Assembly (NCBI RefSeq): GCF_002911015.1
Contig: NZ_KZ626850.1
Location: forward strand, 1 to 64,000
Origin: Streptomyces populi
GTDB lineage: Bacteria > Actinomycetota > Actinomycetes > Streptomycetales > Streptomycetaceae
Direction: 5' to 3'
DNA length: 64,000 nt
The translations under genes were made by a program, and so were the position numbers. Positions within the stretch are counted from its first letter, which is position 1, and each line of letters opens with the position of its first letter. The notes below the pieces were generated by a model. It made no database searches, was not told the origin of the DNA, and saw nothing but the letters and a program-made list of their open reading frames with translations. Below, piece after piece: positions 42,311 through 50,589 of this stretch.

Positions 42311-43177
42311 ATGCTCACCGAGACGACCACCGCAGGCCCCACGGACGACGACGGCGCCCTCGCCGTCCGGCCCGCCCCCTCACGCTCGCGCCGCACCCAT
42401 GACGACGCCCCCGACGAGGCCGCCACGCTGTTCACACGGATGGCGGCCCTGCAGGAAGGCCCGGAACGCGACGCCGTGCGCGAGCGGTTGGTGGCCCTGT
42501 GGCTGCCCATGGCGCACCGGATCGCGAGCCGCTTCCGCGACCGCGGCGAGGACATCGAGGACCTGCGCCAGGTCGCGGCCCTCGGCCTGGTCAAGGCCGT
42601 CGACCGCTTCGAGCCCGGCCGGGGAGCCTTCGAGAGCTACGCGGTACCGACCATCACCGGCGAGGTGAAACGGCACTTCCGGGACCGGATGTGGGCCGTC
42701 CGGGTTCCCCGCCGGGTGCAGGAGCTGCGCAACCGGGTCCGTCTCGCCCGCCGTGACCTCACCCAGCGTCCGGGCAGCCCCGAACCCGGCCCGGCCGAAC
42801 TCGCCGCCCACACCGGCCTCACCGAGGAAGAGGTCGCCGCGGGCCTGGAGGCGCTGGAGAGTTACAGCGCGCTCTCCCTGGACGCCGCCCTGGCCGACGA
42901 CGACCACACCCTCGCCGACACCCTCGGTGCCGACGAGCACTCCTACGACGTCATCGTCGACCGCGAAGCGGCCAAGGAAGCGCTGTGCCGTCTCCCGGAA
43001 CGAGAGCGGACCGTCCTGTACATGCGCTTCTTCCAGGACATGACCCAACGCCGCATAGCCGACCACTTCGGCTGCTCCCAGATGCACGTCTCCCGGATCA
43101 TCACCCGCTGCTGCGCGCACGTCCGCCGTCAGGTGCTGCAGGACCGCGGGCGCCCGGTGGACCCCTCCGAGAACTGA
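42311..43177 (+). CDS. SigB/SigF-family sigma factor (second of three)
   Basis: A 288-residue group-3 sigma factor. After a variable 35-residue N-terminus, region 2 has D-L-R-Q-V-A-A-L-G-L-V-K-A-V-D-R-F and E-S-Y-A-V-P-T-I-T-G-E-V-K-R. Region 3 starts R-V-P-R-R-V-Q-E-L. Region 4 has Q-R-R-I-A-D-H-F-G-C-S-Q-M-H-V-S-R-I-I. It is a close paralogue of the protein at 58589 (same M-L-T-(E/D)-T-T start, same spacing) and more distant from that at 29237. CAGGAGCGG lies about ten bases before ATG 42311. The long leader carries the hairpin shared with its paralogue, hinting at a common post-transcriptional control. Confidence 0.92.
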   Translation: MLTETTTAGPTDDDGALAVRPAPSRSRRTHDDAPDEAATLFTRMAALQEGPERDAVRERLVALWLPMAHRIASRFRDRGEDIEDLRQVAALGLVKAVDRFEPGRGAFESYAVPTITGEVKRHFRDRMWAVRVPRRVQELRNRVRLARRDLTQRPGSPEPGPAELAAHTGLTEEEVAAGLEALESYSALSLDAALADDDHTLADTLGADEHSYDVIVDREAAKEALCRLPERERTVLYMRFFQDMTQRRIADHFGCSQMHVSRIITRCCAHVRRQVLQDRGRPVDPSEN

Positions 43178-43285
43178 CGGACCCAGCTCGAAGGACGTGC
43201 CCATGGCCGACCCCTCGGACCTTCAGACGCTGCCAAGACGATCCGCACAAGGCCGAACGGCCTCGAGACCCAGGAGTTCGCACCG

Positions 43286-43621
43286 ATGCTGATGCCCCTC
43301 CCCGCCACTTTGCGCCGACTCGTGAAGGAGTACGAGACGCTCCTCGCCGGGCAGGAGGACCCCTCCGGTCAGCGCTTGCGGGACCTCGCCTACACCCTGT
43401 GCGTGTCCACCGGCACCCGCGAGATCACCGACGCCCTTGCCGCCGCACGCTCTTGTCTGGCCGACCCGGCCACCAGGACCACCCTCACTTCCGCCACGGC
43501 CACCAGGTCCGGATCCGGCCGGGTGGCCACCGGGCCCGCCGTCCGCGACGCCGCCCCCCGTCCCGGGCGGCGGCCCACGACGCCGCCCCTCGCGAGCACG
43601 GGCCGGGGCGACGGAAGGTGA
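43286..43621 (+). CDS. DUF5133 domain protein
   Basis: A 111-residue small protein. The first 55 residues match the pattern of Streptomyces DUF5133 proteins (M-L-M-P-x-P-A-T-L-R-R-L-V, then a helix with Y-E-T-L-L-A and L-A-Y-T-L-C-V-S-T-G-T-R). The rest is a low-complexity Thr/Arg/Pro tail. The role of this family is unknown; members are often found near sigma factors or regulators. AGGAG precedes ATG 43286; an M-P start six bases further on is also possible. It follows the sigma factor by 108 bases and may be cotranscribed. Confidence 0.78.
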   Translation: MLMPLPATLRRLVKEYETLLAGQEDPSGQRLRDLAYTLCVSTGTREITDALAAARSCLADPATRTTLTSATATRSGSGRVATGPAVRDAAPRPGRRPTTPPLASTGRGDGR

Positions 43622-43627
43622 GGGCAC

Positions 43628-43666
43628 GGGTGGACGGTCGGGTGACGAACACGCGACCGTCCACCC
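43628..43666. terminator. Bidirectional hairpin between convergent genes
   Basis: 43628-43640 pairs with 43654-43666 (13 bases). It separates the DUF5133 gene from the phosphatase gene that ends at 43669. Confidence 0.78.
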
Positions 43667-43668
43667 CC

Positions 43669-44955
43669 TCAGGGCTGTGTCCGGGGCCGGGCGACGGCGG
43701 GGAGCAGGGGCACGCCCGCCTGCGGAGCGACGGCCGCGGCCGTCCGGGCCTGCGGGCCGAGCCATTCGCACACCAGGATGGTGGCGTCGTCCTGCAGTTG
43801 CTGGTCGTGGTGCTGGAGCAGGGCGCGGATGAGGCGCCGGAGGGTCTCGGGCACGGGCAGGCCGTCGCTGTGGTGGCGGACGAGGAAGTCGATGAAGCGG
43901 GTCAGCCCGAACTCCCGGCCTCCGACGCGGGCTTCGGTGATGCCGTCGGTGTAGAGGACGAGCCGGTCGCCGGGCTCGAGCTGCTCACGGCAGAGAGTGG
44001 TGGGCAGATGCAGGTCGGTGCCCATGGGATGGGAGGGCGGGCAGTGCAGGAGGGTGGACCAGCGGCCGCCGCGGATCACGATGGGCGGATGGTGGCCGCG
44101 GTTGACCCAGGTCAGGAGGCCGGTGGTGGTGTCCAGATCGGCCAGGACGCCGGTCACGTAACGGCTGCCGCCGAACTGCTCCAGCAGGACCCGCTCGATC
44201 CGGTCACCGAGCTGGTCCAGGAGAGTGCCCTGCCGGCGGTGGTTGCGGCAGGCGGCCACGGCGAGGTTGGCGGTGAGCCCGGCGGAGGTGTCGTGTCCCA
44301 TGGCGTCGAAGACCGAGAAATGGACGGTGTCGCCGGCCACGGCGTAGTCGTAGGCGTCTCCGCCGACCTCGTAGGCCGGTTCCAGGACCGCGCTGATGAT
44401 GACCCGGTCGTCGGCGTAGGTGCGCGGCGGCATCAGCGTCCACTGCATCTCGGCCGCGACGTTCATCGTCTTGACACGGGTCAGACGGGCGTAGGAGTCG
44501 CTGGTGCCCCGGCCGCCGACGACCAGCATGGCCACCAGCGACGCCAGCGCCAGCATGCCCTGGTGGACACCGTCGTCGTCCTGGGCGCTGGTCACGCGCA
44601 GGACGCCGAGGCGCTCGGTGCCGTTCAGGAGCGGCACCCACCACGCGTGCGGCCCGTCCCGGTCGCCGACGGCGGCCACGACGTGCCCGTACTGGTAGGC
44701 ACGGCCGGCGACCGTGCCCTCGACCGGGATCTCCGCCAAAGCCTCGCCGGTGTTCCGCGCGGCGTCCGGTCCCCTGCCGGTGAGCAGGCGCAGGACGTCG
44801 CGCTGCAGATCGCCGAGGTAGATCCGTACGTCGTCGAAGCCGGCCGCCGCGGCGTGTTCGGCCACCCGCGACGGCAACTGCTCGAAGGACATCACGTGGC
44901 TGGTGACCAGCAACTCCGTGAGCATCCGCAGCGTTTCACTGTCGCGCTGTGTCAT
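43669..44955 (-). CDS. GAF-SpoIIE protein phosphatase
   Basis: A 428-residue serine phosphatase of the RsbU/SpoIIE type. The N-terminal ~165 residues form a GAF-like sensor; the C-terminal domain carries V-G-G-D-A-Y-D-Y, F-D-A-M-G-H-D, Y-T-D-G-I-T-E and D-D-A-T-I-L-V, so the catalytic metal ligands are conserved. It lacks kinase and STAS parts. ATG 44955 follows GAAGGG, a moderate ribosome site. Convergent with the DUF5133/sigma unit, so it may dephosphorylate the antagonist of that sigma factor (inference from proximity only). Confidence 0.88.
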   Translation of the reverse strand: MTQRDSETLRMLTELLVTSHVMSFEQLPSRVAEHAAAAGFDDVRIYLGDLQRDVLRLLTGRGPDAARNTGEALAEIPVEGTVAGRAYQYGHVVAAVGDRDGPHAWWVPLLNGTERLGVLRVTSAQDDDGVHQGMLALASLVAMLVVGGRGTSDSYARLTRVKTMNVAAEMQWTLMPPRTYADDRVIISAVLEPAYEVGGDAYDYAVAGDTVHFSVFDAMGHDTSAGLTANLAVAACRNHRRQGTLLDQLGDRIERVLLEQFGGSRYVTGVLADLDTTTGLLTWVNRGHHPPIVIRGGRWSTLLHCPPSHPMGTDLHLPTTLCREQLEPGDRLVLYTDGITEARVGGREFGLTRFIDFLVRHHSDGLPVPETLRRLIRALLQHHDQQLQDDATILVCEWLGPQARTAAAVAPQAGVPLLPAVARPRTQP

Positions 44956-45181
44956 CAGAGGCGTCCCTTCCGTCGCTTCCGTCCCTGCCGGGCGGGAGCC
45001 GTGGCGAGTCGTCCGTCCCGTCCGGGTACCCGCACCGCCTACGGCTCTCCCGTCACATCGCGGCACGGTTGCGGTGACGGACGGTCCCCGTCCGGCGCGG
45101 CCGGCACCGTGGGGCGGCCTCCCACCCCCGTCCGGCCGGAGCCGATGACATCGAGTCCTCCGTCCTGGGAACTGCTCTTCC

Positions 45182-46386
45182 ATGGACCTGAACCACGACG
45201 AGGCGCCCGTCCTCGATGCGCTCCCCGCTACCACGACGCCGACGAACTGGGATTCACGCCTCCGGGGCACGGACAGGCGCGGGGCGCGGATCCGCGGGCC
45301 CGAGCGGTGCTGGGGGACGCCGTCTTCTTCGGTGACGTCCTCGCCAACGGCGGTCTGGACGACCGGCCGGCGCGCGGCGGCGTGCTGGAGCGGGCCGAAC
45401 GCCTCATGGCCGACGCGGTCCACGCCGACCACACGTTCTTCTCCACCTGTGGCAGCTCCCTGTCGGTGAAGGCCGCCATGCTGGTGTGACCTGTCCCGGC
45501 AGCCGGCTCCTGGTGGGCCGCGACGCGCACAAGTCGGTGATCGCGGGACTCATTCTCTCCGGCGTGGAGCCGGTGTGGGTGGAACCCCGGTGGGACGCCT
45601 CGCTGCACATCGCCCATCCACCGTCGGCGGCCGCCTACGACAAGGCGTTCGCGGAACACCCCGACGCCGACGGCGCCCTGGTCACCAGCCCGACGCCGTA
45701 CGGGGCGGCGGCCGATCTGGCCGGCATCGCCGACGTCTGTCACCGGCACGGCAAACCGCTCGTCGTGGACGAGGCGTGGGGGGGCGCACCTGCCCTTCCA
45801 CGACGATCTGCCCTCGTGGGCGATGGACGCGGGCGCGGACATCTGCGTGACCAGCATCCACAAGATGGGCAGCGGGCTAGAGCAGGGCTCCGTCTTCCAC
45901 TTGCAGGGCGATCTCGTCGACCCGGCGGAACTCGCGTCCAGGGCGGACCTCCTCGGCACGACCAGCCCCAACGTCCTGCTCTACGCCGGCATCGACGTCT
46001 GGCGTCGACAGGTGGTCCAGCACGGCCGCGAACTCCTGGACCGCACGCTGGAGTTGGCTCATCGCACCCGGACGGCCATCGAGGCGATCGGCGGCTTCCA
46101 CGTCGACGACGCGGCCGACTTCTGCGGTCCTCGCCTCGCCGCTGATTTCGATCCCCTGCCGGTCGTGATGGACATCGGCGGACTGGGCACCACCGGCTAG
46201 CGCGCGGCGGACTGGCTGCGCGAGCACCACCACCTCGACACGCACCTTTTCGATCACCGCCGTATCAGCGCCCAGTTGACGCACGCCGACGACGAGGAGA
46301 CCGCGGGCCGTCTCCTGACCGCCCTGCGCGATCTGGCCGACCACGCCGGCGCCCTGCGCGACGCACCGCGGGTCGTCGTTCCGGAG
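45182..46386 (+). pseudogene. Decayed Orn/Lys/Arg decarboxylase (PLP-dependent)
   Basis: About 400 residues of an aspartate-aminotransferase-fold amino-acid decarboxylase can be followed, but only across several frames. M-D-L-N-H-D-E at 45182 breaks near 45229 and resumes as Y-H-D-A-D-E-L-G-F-T-P-P-G-H. A second break near 45485 joins C-G-S-S-L-S-V-K-A-A-M-L to L-L-V-G-R-D-A-H-K-S. A third occurs in a run of seven G at 45778-45784 before H-L-P-F-H. The PLP-lysine motif S-I-H-K-M-G-S-G is intact. TAG at 46198-46200 then replaces the Tyr expected in G-Y-x-A-A-D-W-L. The C-terminal domain is missing. Multiple lesions mean no functional product; the remnant is recent enough to be readable. Confidence 0.85.
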
Positions 46387-46517
46387 CCGGCGACGTGGTC
46401 ACGTTCGGACCGCGACGGGCGAGTGCCTCCAGCTCCCCCAGGACGTCGGGGTCGAGCATCACGGGTGGCCCCCAGCGCCGGGAGGTGCCGAGGGCTCCGG
46501 CGGGCCGGGGAGGGGAT

Positions 46518-46883
46518 TCAGGTCCTGCCGGAACCGCCACTGCCGAACGAACCACCGCCACCGGAGTCCCAGCGCGGACGCTCCTGCCGGTCGCTGCGTT
46601 TGCTCGCGGGGCCGCCGAGCTGGTGCGGGGTGAGGCGCTCGCTCTCGTCCGCGGCCCGGGGCACCTCGTTCGGTTCCCTGATCTGCGAGGTCTCGTGCGC
46701 GGGCCCCGACTCGGGAAGGGTGGGGTGCTCATGGGCCTTGGGCGGGCCCGGCTCGCGACGGCGCGTGCGGATTCCGAGCGATACCGCCCAGACCAGGGCT
46801 CCCGCGATGACGAGCCCGCCCAGGACGGCGCCGATCATGCCGACGGCGTTCGAGAGCGCGATGGTCCAGTATGTGTCGTCCAT
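46518..46883 (-). CDS. DUF6479 family single-pass membrane protein (copy 1)
   Basis: A 121-residue protein: one N-terminal transmembrane helix (about 12-34; G-M-I-G-A-V-L-G-G-L-V-I-A-G-A-L-V-W-A-V) then a long basic/acidic cytoplasmic tail with R-T-R-R-R-E-P-G-P-P, E-P-N-E-V-P and L-T-P-H-Q-L, the pattern of DUF6479. Function unknown. ATG 46883 has no Shine-Dalgarno sequence, but a SigB-type promoter-like pair has its GGGTAC only ten bases upstream, so the message may be nearly leaderless. Confidence 0.78.
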   Translation of the reverse strand: MDDTYWTIALSNAVGMIGAVLGGLVIAGALVWAVSLGIRTRRREPGPPKAHEHPTLPESGPAHETSQIREPNEVPRAADESERLTPHQLGGPASKRSDRQERPRWDSGGGGSFGSGGSGRT

Positions 46884-46892
46884 GGCGGCCGA

Positions 46893-46917
46893 GTACCCGT
46901 GCTCGCGCGGCGCAGAC
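46893..46917 (-). promoter_or_regulatory. SigB-type promoter candidate for DUF6479 copy 1
   Basis: On the minus strand GTCT (46917-46914), 15 bases, GGGTAC (46898-46893), ten bases before the ATG. Mirror image of the arrangement at 47042-47066. Confidence 0.6.
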
Positions 46918-47041
46918 TCGGATCTTCCCGCCGTCCCGCGTGCTGTCCGCGCCCGGCGGGAGGCCCGGGGACGGTACGCGTCCCCGGGCCGGCGGCGACG
47001 GCGCCGGTGATCATGGGGAACGCGGACCGGTCGGCCGGGCC

Positions 47042-47066
47042 GGGTACGTCGTCCCGCTGTGGGTAC
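47042..47066 (+). promoter_or_regulatory. SigB-type promoter candidate for DUF6479 copy 2
   Basis: GGGT (47042-47045), 15 bases, GGGTAC (47061-47066), ten bases before ATG 47076. Exact match to GNNT-N15-GGGTAC. Confidence 0.6.
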
Positions 47067-47075
47067 CCGGCGCCC

Positions 47076-47336
47076 ATGGTCACCGAAGCGCACACCGTAC
47101 TGGCGTCCTCGTCCGCAGGAATCCTGTGGCCGGTGGTGGGCGTCTTCCTCGTCGTGGTCCTGCTCGCGGCGTTCCTCATGGGCCACCGGAACTCCGCCAA
47201 GCGCCGGAAATCCGCCCCCGATCCCGCGTCGCCGCAGATACAGCGGGCGCGCCGGGAGATGGAGGACCCCCCGCGCCAGGGGGAGGGCTGGAGCACTCCC
47301 GACGAGGACCCCGAGCAGGGGCATCCCCATCGATGA
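47076..47336 (+). CDS. DUF6479 family single-pass membrane protein (copy 2)
   Basis: An 86-residue protein with one transmembrane helix (about 14-36; I-L-W-P-V-V-G-V-F-L-V-V-V-L-L-A-A-F-L) followed by a charged tail with R-N-S-A-K-R-R-K, R-R-E-M-E and E-D-P-E-Q-G-H-P-H-R. This is the short form of the DUF6479 pattern. It is divergent from the 121-residue copy, about 190 bases apart, each with an identically placed SigB-type promoter-like element and no clear ribosome site. The two small membrane proteins are likely co-induced. Confidence 0.75.
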   Translation: MVTEAHTVLASSSAGILWPVVGVFLVVVLLAAFLMGHRNSAKRRKSAPDPASPQIQRARREMEDPPRQGEGWSTPDEDPEQGHPHR

Positions 47337-47458
47337 CCGGATCGTCGCGGTGGCCCGGTGGCCGTGCCCCGCACGGCTCGCGCCTCTGACGGCCGTTCGG
47401 CTCGGATCCTCCCGGGTACCCGCCTCCACGCCCCCTCGTCCCGACCGGGAAGGAATCC

Positions 47459-48142
47459 ATGAGTACGCACCGTGCTTCGACGCCCACCCGCTGGCGGCGC
47501 TGGCGTTCCCGGCCCGCGCTGCGCGTTCCCCTCGGGGCCGACGACGTGGAGAACGCCAGCCGCAGGTTCCTGCTGTACGGGGTCCTGCCCCTGTGGTTCG
47601 TCCCCGCCGTCGCGGACTGGGTGATGCACCGCCGCTCGGACATCGAGCACACCAGCGGGGTACGGGAGTCCGCGGTGCACGCCCTGATGATGACCGAGGC
47701 CGGCATCCCGGTCGTCGCGGGACTCACCGCCAAGATCAATCCGCTGGTCCTGTCGCTGATGGGGGGCGCGGCCGTGGCGCACGGTGCCACCGCGCTGTGG
47801 GACGTGTCGCTGGCCACCGGCGAACGCGAGGTGCGGCCCGTCGAACAGCACATCCACAGCTTCCTGGAAGTGCTGCCGATAACCGCCGCCGCCTTCACCG
47901 CATGCCTGCACTGGGACCAGGCCAGGAAGGTGTTCAGGAGCGGCGGACGGGCGGACGACTGGAAGCTCGTGCCCAAGGAACGCCCGCTGTCGGCCGGTTA
48001 CTTGACGGCGATCGCCGCCGGCGTCGGCCTGTGCGTCGCGCTGCCCTACGCGGAGGAGATGGTGCGGTGTCTGCGTGCCCGCCGGGACGGCGACGAAGCC
48101 GCGGAGCGGGCGACCGGGCCGGCAGGAGAAGCGGGAGTGTGA
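47459..48142 (+). CDS. Integral membrane protein with conserved His/Glu motifs
   Basis: A 227-residue protein with about four or five membrane segments. It is not a family I can name with certainty. Striking are D-W-V-M-H-R-R-S-D-I-E-x-T-S-G followed by E-S-x-x-H near residues 60-90, and P-V-E-Q-H-I-H-S-F-L-E near residue 130. These His/Glu clusters sit at the membrane edge and could bind metal, as in membrane di-iron enzymes (inference). The last 20 residues are a charged tail. AAGGAA precedes ATG 47459. A GGGTACCC lies 45 bases upstream, but its -35 match is weak. It is downstream of the DUF6479 gene in the same direction. Confidence 0.7.
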   Translation: MSTHRASTPTRWRRWRSRPALRVPLGADDVENASRRFLLYGVLPLWFVPAVADWVMHRRSDIEHTSGVRESAVHALMMTEAGIPVVAGLTAKINPLVLSLMGGAAVAHGATALWDVSLATGEREVRPVEQHIHSFLEVLPITAAAFTACLHWDQARKVFRSGGRADDWKLVPKERPLSAGYLTAIAAGVGLCVALPYAEEMVRCLRARRDGDEAAERATGPAGEAGV

Positions 48143-48202
48143 CGCGGCTCTCCCGGAAAGGGTGACAGGACGTCGTCGTCGGCGGCTGCGAACGTTGCCG
48201 GC

Positions 48203-49141
48203 ATGACGATCACGGACGAGGACTGTCTCACCGAGACCCTGGAGTTCAACAAGCGTTTCGAGGCCGCCGCGACGAACCGGCCGTCGCGCGAAGGGAAGCC
48301 GGACGCCGCCCTGTTGGCCGCCCTGCGGCGCAACCGGCTCGGCGGCGACACACCACCGGTACGACTGCCGCACGGCCAGGACCGCGTCGTCGGAGACGGG
48401 GTGAGGGTACGAGTCTTCGTTCCGGACCGCGTCGACGGCGTGTACCTGCACATCCACGGAGGCGGCTGGGCCTTCGGGTCCGCGGACGGGCAGGACGAGA
48501 GACTGTGGTCGCTCGCCGGGCGGGCACGGCTGGCCGTGGTGAGCGTGGACTACCGGCTCGCGCCGGAACACCCGTTCCCCGCCGGGCCCGACGACTGCGA
48601 GGCGGCCGCCCGGTGGCTGGTGAGGCACGCCGCGGCCGAGTTCGGCACCGAACGGCTGCTGATCGGCGGCGAGTCGGCCGGTGCCCACCTCAGCCTGGTG
48701 ACCCTGCTGCGCCTTCGCGACCGGCACGGCATCGTCGGCGCGTTCCGGGCGGCCCACCTGCTCTTCGGCCCCTACGACCTGTCGATGACGCCGAGCCAGC
48801 GGTCGTTCGGCACCAGGCGGCTGCTGAGCAACACCGAGACGCTGCGGCAGACCTACGAGCTGTTCACCCCGGGCATGGGGGCGGAACAGCGCCGCGATCC
48901 CGAGGTCTCACCGCTGTTCGCCGACCTCGGCGGTCTGCCGCCGGCCCGGATCGTCGTGGGCGGTGAGGACCCGCTGCTGGACGACTCGCTGTTCCTGGCC
49001 CGGCGATGGCGGGCGGCGGGCGCGCCCGCGCGACTCGGCGTGGTCGCCGGAGCCATGCACGGCTTCACGCTGTTCCCGCTGACCGTCACCGAGCGGGAAC
49101 AGCGGCGCGGGTGGGACTTCCTGTCGGCCGCGGGACGGTAG
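48203..49141 (+). CDS. Alpha/beta hydrolase (hormone-sensitive-lipase type esterase)
   Basis: A 312-residue esterase of the HSL/AB_hydrolase_3 family. The H-G-G-G-W oxyanion motif, D-Y-R-L-A-P-E-H-P-F-P-A and the nucleophile elbow G-G-E-S-A-G are textbook; the Asp is in G-G-E-D-P-L-L-D and the His in G-A-M-H-G-F. No signal peptide, so it is intracellular and likely acts on short-chain esters. The start at 48203 lacks a strong ribosome site. It lies 10 bases before the WYL-regulator gene and is probably cotranscribed with it. Confidence 0.88.
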   Translation: MTITDEDCLTETLEFNKRFEAAATNRPSREGKPDAALLAALRRNRLGGDTPPVRLPHGQDRVVGDGVRVRVFVPDRVDGVYLHIHGGGWAFGSADGQDERLWSLAGRARLAVVSVDYRLAPEHPFPAGPDDCEAAARWLVRHAAAEFGTERLLIGGESAGAHLSLVTLLRLRDRHGIVGAFRAAHLLFGPYDLSMTPSQRSFGTRRLLSNTETLRQTYELFTPGMGAEQRRDPEVSPLFADLGGLPPARIVVGGEDPLLDDSLFLARRWRAAGAPARLGVVAGAMHGFTLFPLTVTEREQRRGWDFLSAAGR

Positions 49142-49151
49142 TGTCGCCGGG

Positions 49152-49871
49152 ATGAACCGCACCGCCCGGCTCTACGCACTGGTGGAGGAGTTGCGCGCCG
49201 CCGCGCCGCGACAGCGGACGGTCGCCTCGCTCGCCGCTCGGTTCGAGGTGAGTACGCGTACGGTGCAGCGCGACCTCCAGACGCTGATGGAGACCGGCGT
49301 CCCGGTACGCACCACGCCCGGCCGGGGCGGGGGCTGGACGATCGACTCCCGGGCGACCCTGCCTCCGATGCGCTTCACCGTCGAGGAGGCCTCGGCGCTG
49401 GCGGCCGCGCTCGCCGCGGCGGACGCCTCCACCCCGTACGCCGGTGCGGCCCGCACGGCGGCCCAGAAGATCGCGGCCACGATGACCGGTCCCGCGTCGG
49501 CGGAGGCGCGGAAGCTCGCCGCGCGGATCGTCTCCCTGCCCCCGCGGGCCGTCTCCGGCGTCCGTGCCGCGGTGGACCACGCCCTCACCACCGACACGGT
49601 CCTCCGGCTGTCCTACGTCGACGCGGCGGGACGTGAGAGCGACCGGCTGGTGGAACCGGCGGGACTGCTCACCGCCGACGGCCGGTGGTACCTCATCGCC
49701 TGGTGCCGCACGCGTCGGGCGGGCCGGGGGTTCCGGCTGGACCGCATCACGGCGGCGGCTCCCACCACCGAGCGGGCCCGGGCCCACGACCTGGCCGAAC
49801 TGCTGCGCGGCTCGTCCGCGGCCGACGCCGTGCGGCCCGCGACGCTGGCGCCACTGGCACCTCCTCCGTGA
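49152..49871 (+). CDS. YafY-type HTH-WYL transcriptional regulator
   Basis: A 239-residue regulator: an N-terminal winged helix (HTH_11; T-V-A-S-L-A-A-R-F-E-V-S-T-R-T-V-Q-R-D-L) and a C-terminal WYL domain with W-Y-L-I-A-W-C and G-F-R-L-D-R-I. WYL domains bind ligands or nucleic acids and regulate stress, DNA-damage and defence genes. It follows the esterase gene by 10 bases and probably controls it or itself. No defence-type operon is next to it. Confidence 0.85.
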   Translation: MNRTARLYALVEELRAAAPRQRTVASLAARFEVSTRTVQRDLQTLMETGVPVRTTPGRGGGWTIDSRATLPPMRFTVEEASALAAALAAADASTPYAGAARTAAQKIAATMTGPASAEARKLAARIVSLPPRAVSGVRAAVDHALTTDTVLRLSYVDAAGRESDRLVEPAGLLTADGRWYLIAWCRTRRAGRGFRLDRITAAAPTTERARAHDLAELLRGSSAADAVRPATLAPLAPPP

Positions 49872-50022
49872 AAGACCGGTACCACCTGCCCGGTGCCGTC
49901 TCCTCGTGACAGGACGACCGGTGGCGGTTTTCCGTGCGGGCATCGCCGTGGCCGTACAGTCGCCCGGTGTCCGAACGGAGCCGCCGGCCGTGGACCGCCT
50001 TCGGGCACGTCGGCGGATCGGC

Positions 50023-50374
50023 TCGCTTCCAGACCGCCGTGAGCACGATCTTGCCCGTATGTGTCCGCGGGCAGCGCGTTCATGGGCTGCCCGGGCATCG
50101 GCGAGCGTGTAGGTGCTGTCGATCGCGACACGGATCGTGCCCGCGTCGAGCAGTCGCCCCAGCTGCCCGAGCTGCGCGCCGCTCGAGCGGACCTGCCCGC
50201 TCGAGACCGTGACGCCCAGCCGCGTGTTCTCCTCCTCGTCGAAAACCCCGGGCATCACGGCGAACTGGGAGCCGCCGCGCTCGATCGTTCGCAGGAAGCG
50301 CCTGCTCTCGGGGCCGCCGACCGTGTCGACGACGAGGTCGACGTCGCGGAGAGCGGACGAGCCGACAGGGAGGG
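50023..50374 (-). pseudogene. C-terminal remnant of a zinc-less MDR (quinone-oxidoreductase-like) dehydrogenase
   Basis: The minus strand reads D-V-D-L-V-V-D-T-V-G-G-P-E, R-G-G-S, the D-A-G-T-I-R-V-A-I-D-S-T-Y-T-L-A-D-A segment and A-H-E-R-A-A-R-G-H, then a one-base frameshift before G-K-I-V-L. This is the C-terminal third of an NADP-type alcohol dehydrogenase/quinone oxidoreductase. The N-terminal two thirds are missing; upstream sequence is unrelated. Frameshift and truncation mean no active enzyme. Confidence 0.75.
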
Positions 50375-50589
50375 CGCCCCCCTGACCCCGACGGCCCCGC
50401 GCTGACGACGGACTCGGCCACGAACCCGCAGCGGGAAGCGGGAACCGGGAACCGGGTGCCCTCCGGCCTCGCGTTCCCGGGCGGAGCGGTGGACGAGGTC
50501 GCGTGCCTCGTGGACCCGCCGGTCACGGTCGACCGGGCGGCGACCGGGAGCCCTCCTGGGAGAGGGGCGCGCCTCGTCGGACAGGGCGG

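Noticed and set aside
43203..43285. Short frame M-A-D-P-S-D-L-Q-T-L before the DUF5133 gene
   Set aside because: It ends quickly and only joins the DUF5133 frame by assuming a frameshift; evidence is too thin.
45024..45031. GGGTACCC upstream of the GAF-SpoIIE phosphatase
   Set aside because: No matching -35 element on the strand facing the gene.
46400..46460. Minus-strand start M-L-D-P-D-V-L-G-E-L-E-A-L-A resembling an HPt domain beginning
   Set aside because: It runs within about 20 codons into sequence antisense to the decarboxylase remnant; too short to call.
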